From: DATKBT01 sp035546295
GTDB lineage: Bacteria; Acidobacteriota; Thermoanaerobaculia; Multivoradales; Multivoraceae
Direction: 5' to 3'
Assembly: GCA_035546295.1 (NCBI GenBank)
Contig: DATKBT010000122.1
Location: 1-56,457 of the forward strand
Length of the DNA stretch: 56,457 nt
Shown: positions 48,428-55,783 of the stretch, piece by piece
How the letters are laid out: every line of letters starts with the position of its first letter
Numbering within the stretch: the first letter of the stretch is position 1
Notes under the pieces: generated by a model
Seen by the model: only the letters and a program-made list of their open reading frames with translations
Told to the model about the DNA's origin: nothing
The model's database searches: none
Position numbers and translations under genes: made by a program

Positions 48428-49213
48428 GTGAGGCTCCTGTTCGTCGGCGACGTCATCGGCAAGCCCGGCCGCCGGGCGCTCGCCGACCTCCTTCCCGAGC
48501 TGATCGACCAGCGGCGCGTCGACTACACCGTGGTCAACGTCGAGAACTCGGCCGGCGGCTTCGGCGTCACCCCCGAGATCCTGGGCTCGCTCGACGAGCT
48601 GGCGATCGACGTCTTCACCAGCGGCAACCACATCTGGGACAAGAAGGAGGGCGTCGAGCTGCTGGCGCGCGAGCCGCGCCTGCTGCGCCCCGCCAACTAT
48701 CCCAGCGGCAATCCGGGCGTCGGCGTCCACGTCGGCGAGACGGCCGCCGGAATCCCGGTCGCCACCCTCAATCTCGAGGGCCAGGTGTTCATGAAGGCGC
48801 TCGGATCGCCGTTTCACGCCGCCGACCGGCTGCTCGCGGAGCTGCCGAAGCGCGTCAAGGTGATCGTCGTCGACTTCCACGCCGAGGCGACCAGCGAGAA
48901 GCAGGCGATGGGCTTTCATCTCGACGGCCGCGTCAGCGCGGTCGTCGGCACCCACACCCATGTCCCGACCGCCGACGCCCGCATCCTGCCGGGAGGGACC
49001 GCGCTGCAGACCGATGTCGGGATGACGGGTCCCTACGAGTCGGTGATCGGATTCCGCGCCGAGAAGGTGCTCAAGCGTTTCGAGCTCCAGACCCACGTCC
49101 CGTTCGAGGTGGCCAAGGGCGACGTGCGCCTCGCCGGCGCCCTGATCGACGTCGACGAGAGCAGCGGCCGGGCCCGCTCGATCGAGCCCCTGCTGATCCC
49201 GTGGTCGGGGTGA
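48428..49213 (+). CDS. ymdB: YmdB-type metallophosphoesterase
   Basis: YmdB-family proteins (B. subtilis type) are cyclic-nucleotide 2'-phosphodiesterases. Motifs: FVGDVIGKPGRRAL, VNVENSAGGFG, TSGNHIWDKKE, VVDFHAEATSEKQAM, GTHTHVPTADARIL and TDVGMTGPYESVIG. These hold the di-iron site of the family. Length 261. Start is GTG. The rny-ymdB pairing suggests a role in RNA turnover or its control. Confidence 0.92.
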   Translation: MRLLFVGDVIGKPGRRALADLLPELIDQRRVDYTVVNVENSAGGFGVTPEILGSLDELAIDVFTSGNHIWDKKEGVELLAREPRLLRPANYPSGNPGVGVHVGETAAGIPVATLNLEGQVFMKALGSPFHAADRLLAELPKRVKVIVVDFHAEATSEKQAMGFHLDGRVSAVVGTHTHVPTADARILPGGTALQTDVGMTGPYESVIGFRAEKVLKRFELQTHVPFEVAKGDVRLAGALIDVDESSGRARSIEPLLIPWSG

Positions 49214-49463
49214 GCGGGTCCCTCCCGAGGGCGCGCCGGGCGTGGCAGCGCTCGGCGCCGGCGCTGGCCGGGGCTCCACCGCGTTCGTTGCCTGCTCGCG
49301 AGATCGGCTCGATTGCCGCCGGCAGCGCCCTCCTGCTCCGCCGGCGACCGGTCTGTGCGCCGGCGACGCGCCCGCGCCCGCCGATGGCCGCCCGCGGGGT
49401 CGTGGCTCAGCATCGCCACCGCCCGCGGCCGCACCGCTGCGAGCCGGCTAGAATCCAGAGGTC

Positions 49464-50369
49464 ATGGCCCAACAGGGACGATCCCGCGGCGCCCGGTCCT
49501 CCGAGGCGGTGAGCGCGTCGCACGCGCGCGCCAGGATCTCGGCGTTGGTCACCACCTACAACGAGGAGCGCAACATCGCAGAGTGCCTCGAGTCGCTCCT
49601 GTGGTGCGACGAGGTCCTGGTGGTCGACTCGTTCTCGACCGACCGGACCCCCGCGATCGCGCGGCGCTACGAAAAGGTCCGCTTCGTCCAGCGCACCTAC
49701 CACGGCTCCGCGTCGCAGAAGAACTGGGCGATCGACAACACCAGGAACGAGTGGATCCTGATCTTCGACGCCGACGAGCGCTGCACGCCCGCGCTGCGCG
49801 ACGAGATCCTCCAGCTCTTCGACGACGGCGAGCCCGAGCACGACACCTACACGATCAACCGGCGCTGCTTCTTCCTCGGCAAGCCGATCCGCTTCTCGGG
49901 CTGGCAGCACGACCGGGTGGTGCGCCTGTTGCGGCGCGGCGCCGGACGCTACCCGAACCGCCGGGTGCACGCCGACATGGTGACCCGCGGCGAAGCGCCC
50001 GTGCTGCGCAACCCGATGCTCCATTTCATGGTCGACGACTTCGTCGAATACGCCTCGCGCATCCAGCGCTACAGCTGGTGGGGCGCCTCCCAGGCGTGGC
50101 GGGAGGGGAAGCGCTCGGGGGTCTCCGAAGTGCTCGGGCGCTCGGCCTGGCGCTTCGCGAGGACGTATCTGCTCCAGGGCGGCGTCCTCGACGGCATGCG
50201 AGGCCTGGTGTTCTGCCTGGTGCAGGCCTACGGCACCTACCTCAAGTGGTCCTACGTCTGGTCGTGGGGCGTCAACCAGAAGCGCGGCATCGAGCCCGAG
50301 CTCCCGTCCTTCGACGAGAGCGACGACACCTGGCGCGGACTCGACGAGCTCGAGACGGCCCAGGGGTAG
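49464..50369 (+). CDS. Family 2 glycosyltransferase (WaaE-like)
   Basis: A GT-A-fold glycosyltransferase of about 301 residues. ISALVTTYNEERNIAECLES begins the nucleotide-sugar domain, VLVVDSFSTDRT and ILIFDADERCTP carry the acidic metal site, and a QKNWAIDN phrase follows. This combination resembles LPS-core glucosyltransferases WaaE/KdtX. It has no signal peptide and a possible C-terminal membrane-associated helix. Substrate is not certain. A TAGAAT ten bases before the GAGG-ATG could be a -10 for a short-leader mRNA. Confidence 0.82.
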   Translation: MAQQGRSRGARSSEAVSASHARARISALVTTYNEERNIAECLESLLWCDEVLVVDSFSTDRTPAIARRYEKVRFVQRTYHGSASQKNWAIDNTRNEWILIFDADERCTPALRDEILQLFDDGEPEHDTYTINRRCFFLGKPIRFSGWQHDRVVRLLRRGAGRYPNRRVHADMVTRGEAPVLRNPMLHFMVDDFVEYASRIQRYSWWGASQAWREGKRSGVSEVLGRSAWRFARTYLLQGGVLDGMRGLVFCLVQAYGTYLKWSYVWSWGVNQKRGIEPELPSFDESDDTWRGLDELETAQG

Positions 50370-50787
50370 CCGGCGCGTCTTCCCGGTGCTCCTCGAGCCT
50401 GCGCACCTCGCAGTCGCGCTTGCGCGACCGCGACGGCGACGAGCGCCGCGCGCTGAAGGCCGAAGGCCTGGAAGCGCACGAGAGGGAGCACGATCGGAGA
50501 TCTGCACGTGCCAGCGACCGCTCCCTGCGAGCGCCGGCCTCCACGCGCAGCTCGCGAAGAGCTCCTGACGCGCGCCGCGCGCCGTCTCCCGTTGAAACCC
50601 CAGCCTGCGAAGGCTGCACGGTCGGGGAATCTGCGCTCTTCGACCCTCGCGCTTGACCCCGGGGTCAGCAGCCAACCCGCCCGCCGCGGCGCCGCGCGGA
50701 GAGTGTTGTCGACCGCGAAAGCCTTCTGTAGCCTTGGCCGCTCGCGCCAGCCGTCGCCGCCCCCTGCATTCCGCACTCCCCGTCCCC
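50370..50787. other. Gap before the PagL-like gene
   Basis: 418 bases with no supported gene. The frame of the downstream gene is open upstream of its ATG, but only the ATG at 50788 begins a signal peptide. No repeat or promoter pair stands out. Confidence 0.5.
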
Positions 50788-51300
50788 ATGCCAACCCTGC
50801 GCCTGCACGTCCGGGTCCTCCTGATCCTCCTGGTCCTGCTCGCCGTCTTCGGCGTGCCCGGCGCTCCGGCGCAGGAGGGCGGGGGATGGTCGGCCTCGCT
50901 CGGCGTCATCGACTTCGCGCGCTCTCGCCAGCAGCTCGAGATCGGCATCACCCACCGTTGGCCGGAGTGGCGGTGGGGGCTGCGACCGATCGCGGGCGTG
51001 CACGTGACCCTCGACGAGACGGTCTTCGCCTACGCCGGCCTGCGCCGCCGTTTCCGCCTCGGCCAGACGCGCTGGAGCTTCGTGCCGAGCCTTGCCGTCA
51101 GCCTCTACCAGGCCGGCGACGGCAAAGACCTCGGTGGCCTCCTCGAGTTCCGCTCCGGCGGCGACTTCCTGTTCGACCTCCCGATGGGCGGCCGCGTCGG
51201 CTTCGGCTTCTACCACCTCTCGAACTCCGGCATCCACGACCGCAATCCGGGGACGAACTCACTGCTGCTGCGCTACCAGCTCCCCCCGCGCTTTCGCTAG
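50788..51300 (+). CDS. PagL-like lipid A 3-O-deacylase family protein
   Basis: An outer-membrane beta-barrel of 170 residues with a clear signal peptide (about 6-29, ending GAPAQ). It has alternating hydrophobic strands and the PagL region FGFYHLSNSGIHDRNPGTNS: the His and Ser of the catalytic H-x-S pair are present, and the Asn/Pro/Gly stretch is typical. In the P. aeruginosa enzyme a Glu lies about 12 residues after the Ser; here an Asn is at that place, so the enzyme may be less active or act differently. It would trim lipid A acyl chains. Confidence 0.72.
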   Translation: MPTLRLHVRVLLILLVLLAVFGVPGAPAQEGGGWSASLGVIDFARSRQQLEIGITHRWPEWRWGLRPIAGVHVTLDETVFAYAGLRRRFRLGQTRWSFVPSLAVSLYQAGDGKDLGGLLEFRSGGDFLFDLPMGGRVGFGFYHLSNSGIHDRNPGTNSLLLRYQLPPRFR

Positions 51301-51463
51301 GGCGACTAGGCCAGCGGGAAGCTCACAGAATTCCGATCCTCGGGGGCCGCGAGAATCTTCGCGATGGAGGCACGACGGCGCCCCCAATGCGGCCGTTGCG
51401 CGCTCCCCATGTGATCGTGCTCCGGCTCGACCGCTCACGCCCGGGAGGAGCGCTTCGACTGCG

Positions 51464-51472
51464 TGGTATCGT
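51464..51472 (+). promoter_or_regulatory. Extended -10 promoter element for the Trm112-like gene
   Basis: TGGTATCGT (extended TG plus four of six -10 bases) lies 22 bases before the GTG start, so the leader would be very short but still keep the GGAGGT ribosome site. Confidence 0.35.
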
Positions 51473-51494
51473 GCCGGCCTTGGAGGTGTTTGCG

Positions 51495-51743
51495 GTGGTC
51501 GATGCCGAGTTGCTCGAGATCCTGGTGTGCCCGAAGTGCAAGGGCAAGCTCGAGACCGTCGAGCTCCCCGAGGAGGTCCGTGCCCGCCTGGTCGAGAAGT
51601 ACCGCGAGCACTTTCGAGACGAGGAACCGGAGGTCCACGAGGGTCTCGTCTGCCGCGAATCGGAGCTGGTCTATCCGATCGTCTCCGACATCCCGATCCT
51701 GCTCGTCGAGGACGCTCTCCCCAGCTCGGCGCTGTCGTCCTGA
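51495..51743 (+). CDS. Trm112-like small zinc-ribbon protein
   Basis: An 82-residue protein with LLEILVCPKCKGKLETVEL and the end VCRESELVYPIVSDIPILLV, the two halves of a Trm112/UPF0434 fold. Bacterial members bind and stabilise methyltransferases or act near lipid A enzymes. The second zinc half keeps one cysteine. Start: GTG with GGAGGT seven bases before it; the long upstream frame is composition noise. Confidence 0.8.
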   Translation: MVDAELLEILVCPKCKGKLETVELPEEVRARLVEKYREHFRDEEPEVHEGLVCRESELVYPIVSDIPILLVEDALPSSALSS

Positions 51744-51944
51744 GGCGGCGTCCTGTCGTCCGGAGGCGCTCGTGCTGGAGAGTCGGCACGCCAGAACGAG
51801 CCTGCAGCGCTCCTCCTGCTTCGCAGCGGCGCGCGTGGTGCGGCTCGGAGACGAGGCCGGGCCGCGCGCTCGGGCGAGCGCTGAGGTCGTCGCGCGCCCG
51901 CGCCCGCCCGAGATGCGCCGAGCCGCCGGCGCCAGGCGGGCCCC

Positions 51945-53462
51945 ATGATCGCCTCGCTGCGCGCGCACTTCGCCGAGCGCGTCGCCACAGGCTGGCCCGC
52001 CGACCGCCGGGAGCGGTGGGGCTACGGCCTGTTTCTCGGCCAGACGGTGGCGATCTTCGGGATCGCCCTCTCCGGCATCCTCCTGTCCCTGGGCTTGCTC
52101 ACCTCCTGGTGGGCGAGCCGGGGCGAGCTGCTCTCGCGCCTGGCGACCCGCCGCGCGAAGCTGCTGCTGGTGCCGCTCGGTGCGTATCTCGCGCTCCTCG
52201 GCCTGTCGATCGCGTTCTCCTACGACCCCGCTCACAGCCTGGGCTCGTGGACCGAGGTCATCGCGCTCTCCCCCCTGGTGCTCGCGCTGGTCTTCGTCCG
52301 CGGCGAGGCACGGTGCAGGCTGGTGATCGACTCGATCCTGGCGGTCGGCACCCTGTTCGCGCTCTACGGCCTGATCGAGACCTGGTGGCAGGGCGGGGTG
52401 GGACTCGAGACGCGGCCGCGCGGTCCGTTCTCCCACTACCAGACCTTCGCGGGGGTGCTGCTGCTGTGCGACCTGGTGGTGATCGCGGCGATGACCTACC
52501 GCCCGCGCGAGCGGCGGTGGTGGCACTGGTTCGCGGCCATCACCATCAGCCTCGCGCTGCTGCTCAGCCTGACCCGCGGCGCCTGGGTGGCGCTGATCGC
52601 GGGCGTGCTCCTGCTGCTGGTGGTCCGCGCGCCGAAGGCGCTCCTGTGGCTGGCGCCGCTGCTCGTGCTGGTGCTCCTCATCGCGCCGCTGCCGGTGCTC
52701 GAGCGCGCGTCGTCGATCGCCGACCTGCGGGACCTGTCGAACTACGATCGGCTGTGCATGGTCTATTCGGGGCTGCGCATGATCGAGGAGCGGCCGCTGC
52801 TCGGCATCGGTCCGGAGATGGTGGAGGAGCTCTACCCCATCTACCGGCACCCGACGGCGCCTTTCCTCGAGCGCCCGCACCTACACAACGCGTTCCTGCA
52901 GATCGGCGCCGAGCGCGGTCTGCCCGCGCTCGCCGCCTTCCTGTCGCTGCTCGCGGCGAGCGTCTGGATGGCGCTGCGCGGATTCCGTCGGGAGGGCGGC
53001 CACGCCGGGCCGCGCGCCGATCTGTGGATGGCCACCATGCTCTCTGTCGTCTCGTTCTCGATCGCGGCGATGTTCGAGGACAACTGGAACGACAGCGAGG
53101 TCCAGCGGATCCTGCTCTTCCTGCTCGCCCTGCCCGCCTGCCTGGGCACTCCGGCGAGGGTCGACACGATCGGCATCGCAGGCTCCTCGAAGACCGCGGA
53201 GCGCTCGGAGGCCTCGGTGGCCTCGGTAGCCTCGCGAACGCGCGGGCCGTCCGAGGTGACCCCGCCGTCCGAGGTGAGCGTCCCGGTCGAATCGACAGAG
53301 GCGACGGAGGCGACGGAGGCGACAGAGGCGACGGAGGCGACAGAGGCGACCGAGGCGACCGAGGAAACAGAGGCGAGGGCGGCCCGAGAGGCGAGGGAGG
53401 CGAGGGCGGCGAGAGCGCCCACCGAACCGCCGCCGTCCTGTGAACCGATCTGGGCCGCCTGA
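51945..53462 (+). CDS. O-antigen ligase/polymerase-like membrane protein (WaaL/Wzy type)
   Basis: A polytopic membrane protein of 505 residues with about ten membrane segments. A large loop (about 255-335) carries LGIGPEMVEELYPIYRHPTA and HLHNAFLQIGAERGLPALAA, the loop pattern of O-antigen ligases (WaaL) and related polymerases. WaaL moves O-antigen from its lipid carrier to the lipid A core in the periplasm; Wzy is the alternative. The last 90 residues are low-complexity, with a TEA repeat and an Ala/Arg/Glu stretch. Neighbours fit LPS assembly. Confidence 0.78.
   Translation: MIASLRAHFAERVATGWPADRRERWGYGLFLGQTVAIFGIALSGILLSLGLLTSWWASRGELLSRLATRRAKLLLVPLGAYLALLGLSIAFSYDPAHSLGSWTEVIALSPLVLALVFVRGEARCRLVIDSILAVGTLFALYGLIETWWQGGVGLETRPRGPFSHYQTFAGVLLLCDLVVIAAMTYRPRERRWWHWFAAITISLALLLSLTRGAWVALIAGVLLLLVVRAPKALLWLAPLLVLVLLIAPLPVLERASSIADLRDLSNYDRLCMVYSGLRMIEERPLLGIGPEMVEELYPIYRHPTAPFLERPHLHNAFLQIGAERGLPALAAFLSLLAASVWMALRGFRREGGHAGPRADLWMATMLSVVSFSIAAMFEDNWNDSEVQRILLFLLALPACLGTPARVDTIGIAGSSKTAERSEASVASVASRTRGPSEVTPPSEVSVPVESTEATEATEATEATEATEATEATEETEARAAREAREARAARAPTEPPPSCEPIWAA
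53293..53371 (+). repeat. 9-bp tandem repeat in the O-antigen ligase tail
   Basis: About eight imperfect copies of a unit like ACAGAGGCG encode the Thr-Glu-Ala repeat. Third-base changes (ACA, ACG, ACC for Thr) suggest that the repeat is old or under selection as protein. Confidence 0.8.
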
Positions 53463-53483
53463 GGCGTTGCCGGAGGAGAGAGC

Positions 53484-54434
53484 GTGAGCACCCACCCGCC
53501 CCCGTCTGGGTCGTCCGCGTCCGCCGGCCTCGGCGAGTTCGAGGCCTTCCTCGAGGCGATCGTCCCGCGCGTGGAGGATGCGCTCGATCGCTTGCTGCCG
53601 GCCGCCAACGAGCCGCCGGCGAGCCTCCACGAGGCGATGCGCTACAGCCTGTTCGCCGGCGGCAAGCGCGTGCGCCCGGCGCTCGTGCTGCTCGCCGGCG
53701 AGACCCTCGGTGCGCGGCGCGACGACCTGCTCGAGCCCGCCGCCGCGCTCGAGATGATCCACACCTTCTCCCTGATCCACGACGACCTGCCGGCACTCGA
53801 CGACGACGACCTGCGACGGGGCCGGCCGACCCTCCACCGCGCCTTCGACGAGCCGATCGCGATCCTGGCCGGCGATGCCCTCCTCGATCTAGGGCTTCAG
53901 GTCGTCGCCGAGCACCCTCCCGGGCTCGAGCCGGAGTGGCGGCTGCGCGCGGTCTCGGCGCTCGCCGCAGCGGTCGGAAGCCGGGGCATGATCGGCGGCC
54001 AGGTCGACGACCTGGCCGCCGAGCGCGGCGGCGTGTCCCCCGAGACCTCTGGCGCGGTCGAGCTGCTCGAGAGCATCCACCGGCGCAAGACCGGCGCGCT
54101 GCTGGTGGCGAGCCTCGAGATCGGCGGGCTGTGCGCGCGTGCGGGCGAGGGCGATTTCGCGCGGCTGCGCCGGCTGGGCGACCTCGTCGGCCTGCTGTTT
54201 CAAATCCGCGACGACGTGCTCGACGTCGAGGCGACCACCGAAGCCCTCGGCAAGACCGCGGGCAAGGACGAGCGCGCGGCAAAGCTGACCTACCCGCGCC
54301 TCTACGGGATCGAGGAGAGCAAGCGGATGCTGGCGCGCTATGCGGAGGAGGCGGAGGCGGTGGCGGCGGAGCTGCCGGAGGGCGGCGCGATCTTTCGTTC
54401 ACTCATCGGGTACCTGACGCAACGGGGGAGCTGA
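53484..54434 (+). CDS. ispA: Farnesyl/geranyl diphosphate synthase (IspA type)
   Basis: Trans-isoprenyl diphosphate synthase of 316 residues. The first Asp-rich motif is DDLPALDDDDLRRGRPT and the second FQIRDDVLDVEATTEALGKT; AGGKRVRPAL comes early and MIGGQVDDLAAE in the middle. These fit IspA-type enzymes that make C15 farnesyl diphosphate for the bactoprenol and quinone pathways. GTG start with GGAGGAG. In many bacteria dxs, tlyA and nadK follow; here tlyA and nadK do, without dxs. Confidence 0.92.
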   Translation: MSTHPPPSGSSASAGLGEFEAFLEAIVPRVEDALDRLLPAANEPPASLHEAMRYSLFAGGKRVRPALVLLAGETLGARRDDLLEPAAALEMIHTFSLIHDDLPALDDDDLRRGRPTLHRAFDEPIAILAGDALLDLGLQVVAEHPPGLEPEWRLRAVSALAAAVGSRGMIGGQVDDLAAERGGVSPETSGAVELLESIHRRKTGALLVASLEIGGLCARAGEGDFARLRRLGDLVGLLFQIRDDVLDVEATTEALGKTAGKDERAAKLTYPRLYGIEESKRMLARYAEEAEAVAAELPEGGAIFRSLIGYLTQRGS

Positions 54435-54913
54435 ACCCGCCGTCCCCGCCCGACGACGCGCAGGAGGCGGCCTCGCCCGCGCGCGTCGAGCGCGAGGAGA
54501 CTCACGCGAGCGGCACGCAGAGCGCGCCACCGCGGACCGTCGCGGGCGGCGTCCCTGCCGTCCGGCCACGGCGACGTCGCGACGCGGCCGAGACCGATCG
54601 GCGACGGAGCCCAGCCGAGATGCGGCCGATCGAGCGCCTCGCGACGAGCAGGCGCGCGATATGCTGGCGGGCTCGACACCAGACACCGCAACCGTCGCCG
54701 CCGGCGCCCCGAGCCCTCGCGTCGCCCAAGAAAATGCCCTCGAGCTCCCACCGCCCCGGATCCGATCGCGCCGAGTCCCGTCGGCCCGAGTCCCGTGGGT
54801 CCGAGTCCCGTGGGTCCGAAGCGCAGGGCCGCGAGCTCCCGGGCGACGAGCCCCGGCAGGCAGAGCCCTCGCGATCGAGCTCCCATCGCCCCCACCCTCG
54901 CTCCCCCCGCGCG
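54435..54913. other. Gap between ispA and tlyA with a 15-bp tandem repeat
   Basis: 479 bases with no supported gene. It holds three copies of a 15-bp repeat (54771-54815; CCGAGTCCCGTGGGT type). An ATG at 54734 is in frame with tlyA and would add a 60-residue Ser/Arg/Glu-rich N-terminus coded by this repeat. dxs, often found between ispA and tlyA, is absent. Confidence 0.6.
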
Positions 54914-55783
54914 ATGACTCTGCGCCTCGATCAGCTCCTCGTCGAGCGTGGTCTGTTCCCGTCCCGGGAGAAGGCGCGTCGGGCCGTGATGGCGGGGATG
55001 GTCCGGGTCGGCGGCGCGCGCATCGACAAGCCCGGGACGCCGACGAAGCCCGACGCGGCGGTCGAGGTCGAGAGCAGAGAGCCCTACGTCTCGCGCGCCG
55101 GCGGCAAGCTCGCGCACGCTCTCGACCACTTCGGGATCGATCCCGACGGGGTCGTCTGCCTCGACGTCGGCGCTTCGACCGGCGGCTTCACCGACTGCCT
55201 GCTCCAGCGCGGCGCCAAGCGCGTGTACGCGCTCGACGTCGGCTACGGCCAGCTCGACCAGCGCCTGCGCGAGGACCCGCGGGTGGTGGTGATGGAGCGC
55301 GTCAACGCGCGTCACCTCAGCCCCGACGCCATCGGACGCCCCTGCGAGCTGATCACGGTCGACGTCTCGTTCATCTCGCTGGCCAAGGTGGTGCCGGCGC
55401 TGATCCCGCACCTTGCCGAGGCCGGTCACCTGGTGACGCTGATCAAGCCCCAGTTCGAGGCCGGGCGCGAGCAGGTCGGCAAGGGGGGGATCGTGCGCGA
55501 CGAGATGGTGCGTCGTCGCGTGATCGCCGAGCGCGTCGACGAGCTCGCGGCGCTCGGTCTGCGCTGGCTGGGGACGGTCGACTCCGCGGTGCCGGGCGCC
55601 GGCGGCAACGTCGAGGCGGTCGCCGCCTTCCGTCGCCCCTCATCGTCCGCGACTGGACCGGCAGGCACCGGGTCGACCGCGGCTGGATCGACCGGGACCG
55701 GATCGACCGCGGCCGGATCGACCGGGACCGGACGCTCCGGGTCCGCGACCGTGCCGCCGCCGGCCGGCGAGGTTCCGTCTTGA
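54914..55783 (+). CDS. tlyA: TlyA-family rRNA (cytidine-2'-O)-methyltransferase
   Basis: TlyA methylates ribosomal RNA and was once called a hemolysin. The start gives an S4 RNA-binding domain (about 1-62; LRLDQLLVERGLFPSREKAR), then an FtsJ/RrmJ-like methyltransferase with CLDVGASTGGFTDCLLQRG for SAM and YALDVGYGQLDQRLR, and FEAGREQVGKGGIV. Length 289. The last 45 residues are a Gly/Thr/Ser/Ala tail with a 30-bp repeat. Stop and nadK start overlap in TTGA. An upstream ATG at 54734 is an alternative start. Confidence 0.9.
   Translation: MTLRLDQLLVERGLFPSREKARRAVMAGMVRVGGARIDKPGTPTKPDAAVEVESREPYVSRAGGKLAHALDHFGIDPDGVVCLDVGASTGGFTDCLLQRGAKRVYALDVGYGQLDQRLREDPRVVVMERVNARHLSPDAIGRPCELITVDVSFISLAKVVPALIPHLAEAGHLVTLIKPQFEAGREQVGKGGIVRDEMVRRRVIAERVDELAALGLRWLGTVDSAVPGAGGNVEAVAAFRRPSSSATGPAGTGSTAAGSTGTGSTAAGSTGTGRSGSATVPPPAGEVPS
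55670..55729 (+). repeat. 15/30-bp tandem repeat in the tlyA tail
   Basis: Four 15-bp units alternate in two types, so the period is 30 (GGATCGACCGCGGCC then GGATCGACCGGGACC). They encode Gly-Ser-Thr-Ala-Ala and Gly-Ser-Thr-Gly-Thr. Confidence 0.85.

Noticed and set aside
53293..53371. CRISPR-like repeat near 53.3 kb
   Set aside because: The unit is 9 bp without spacers, in frame in the ligase tail.
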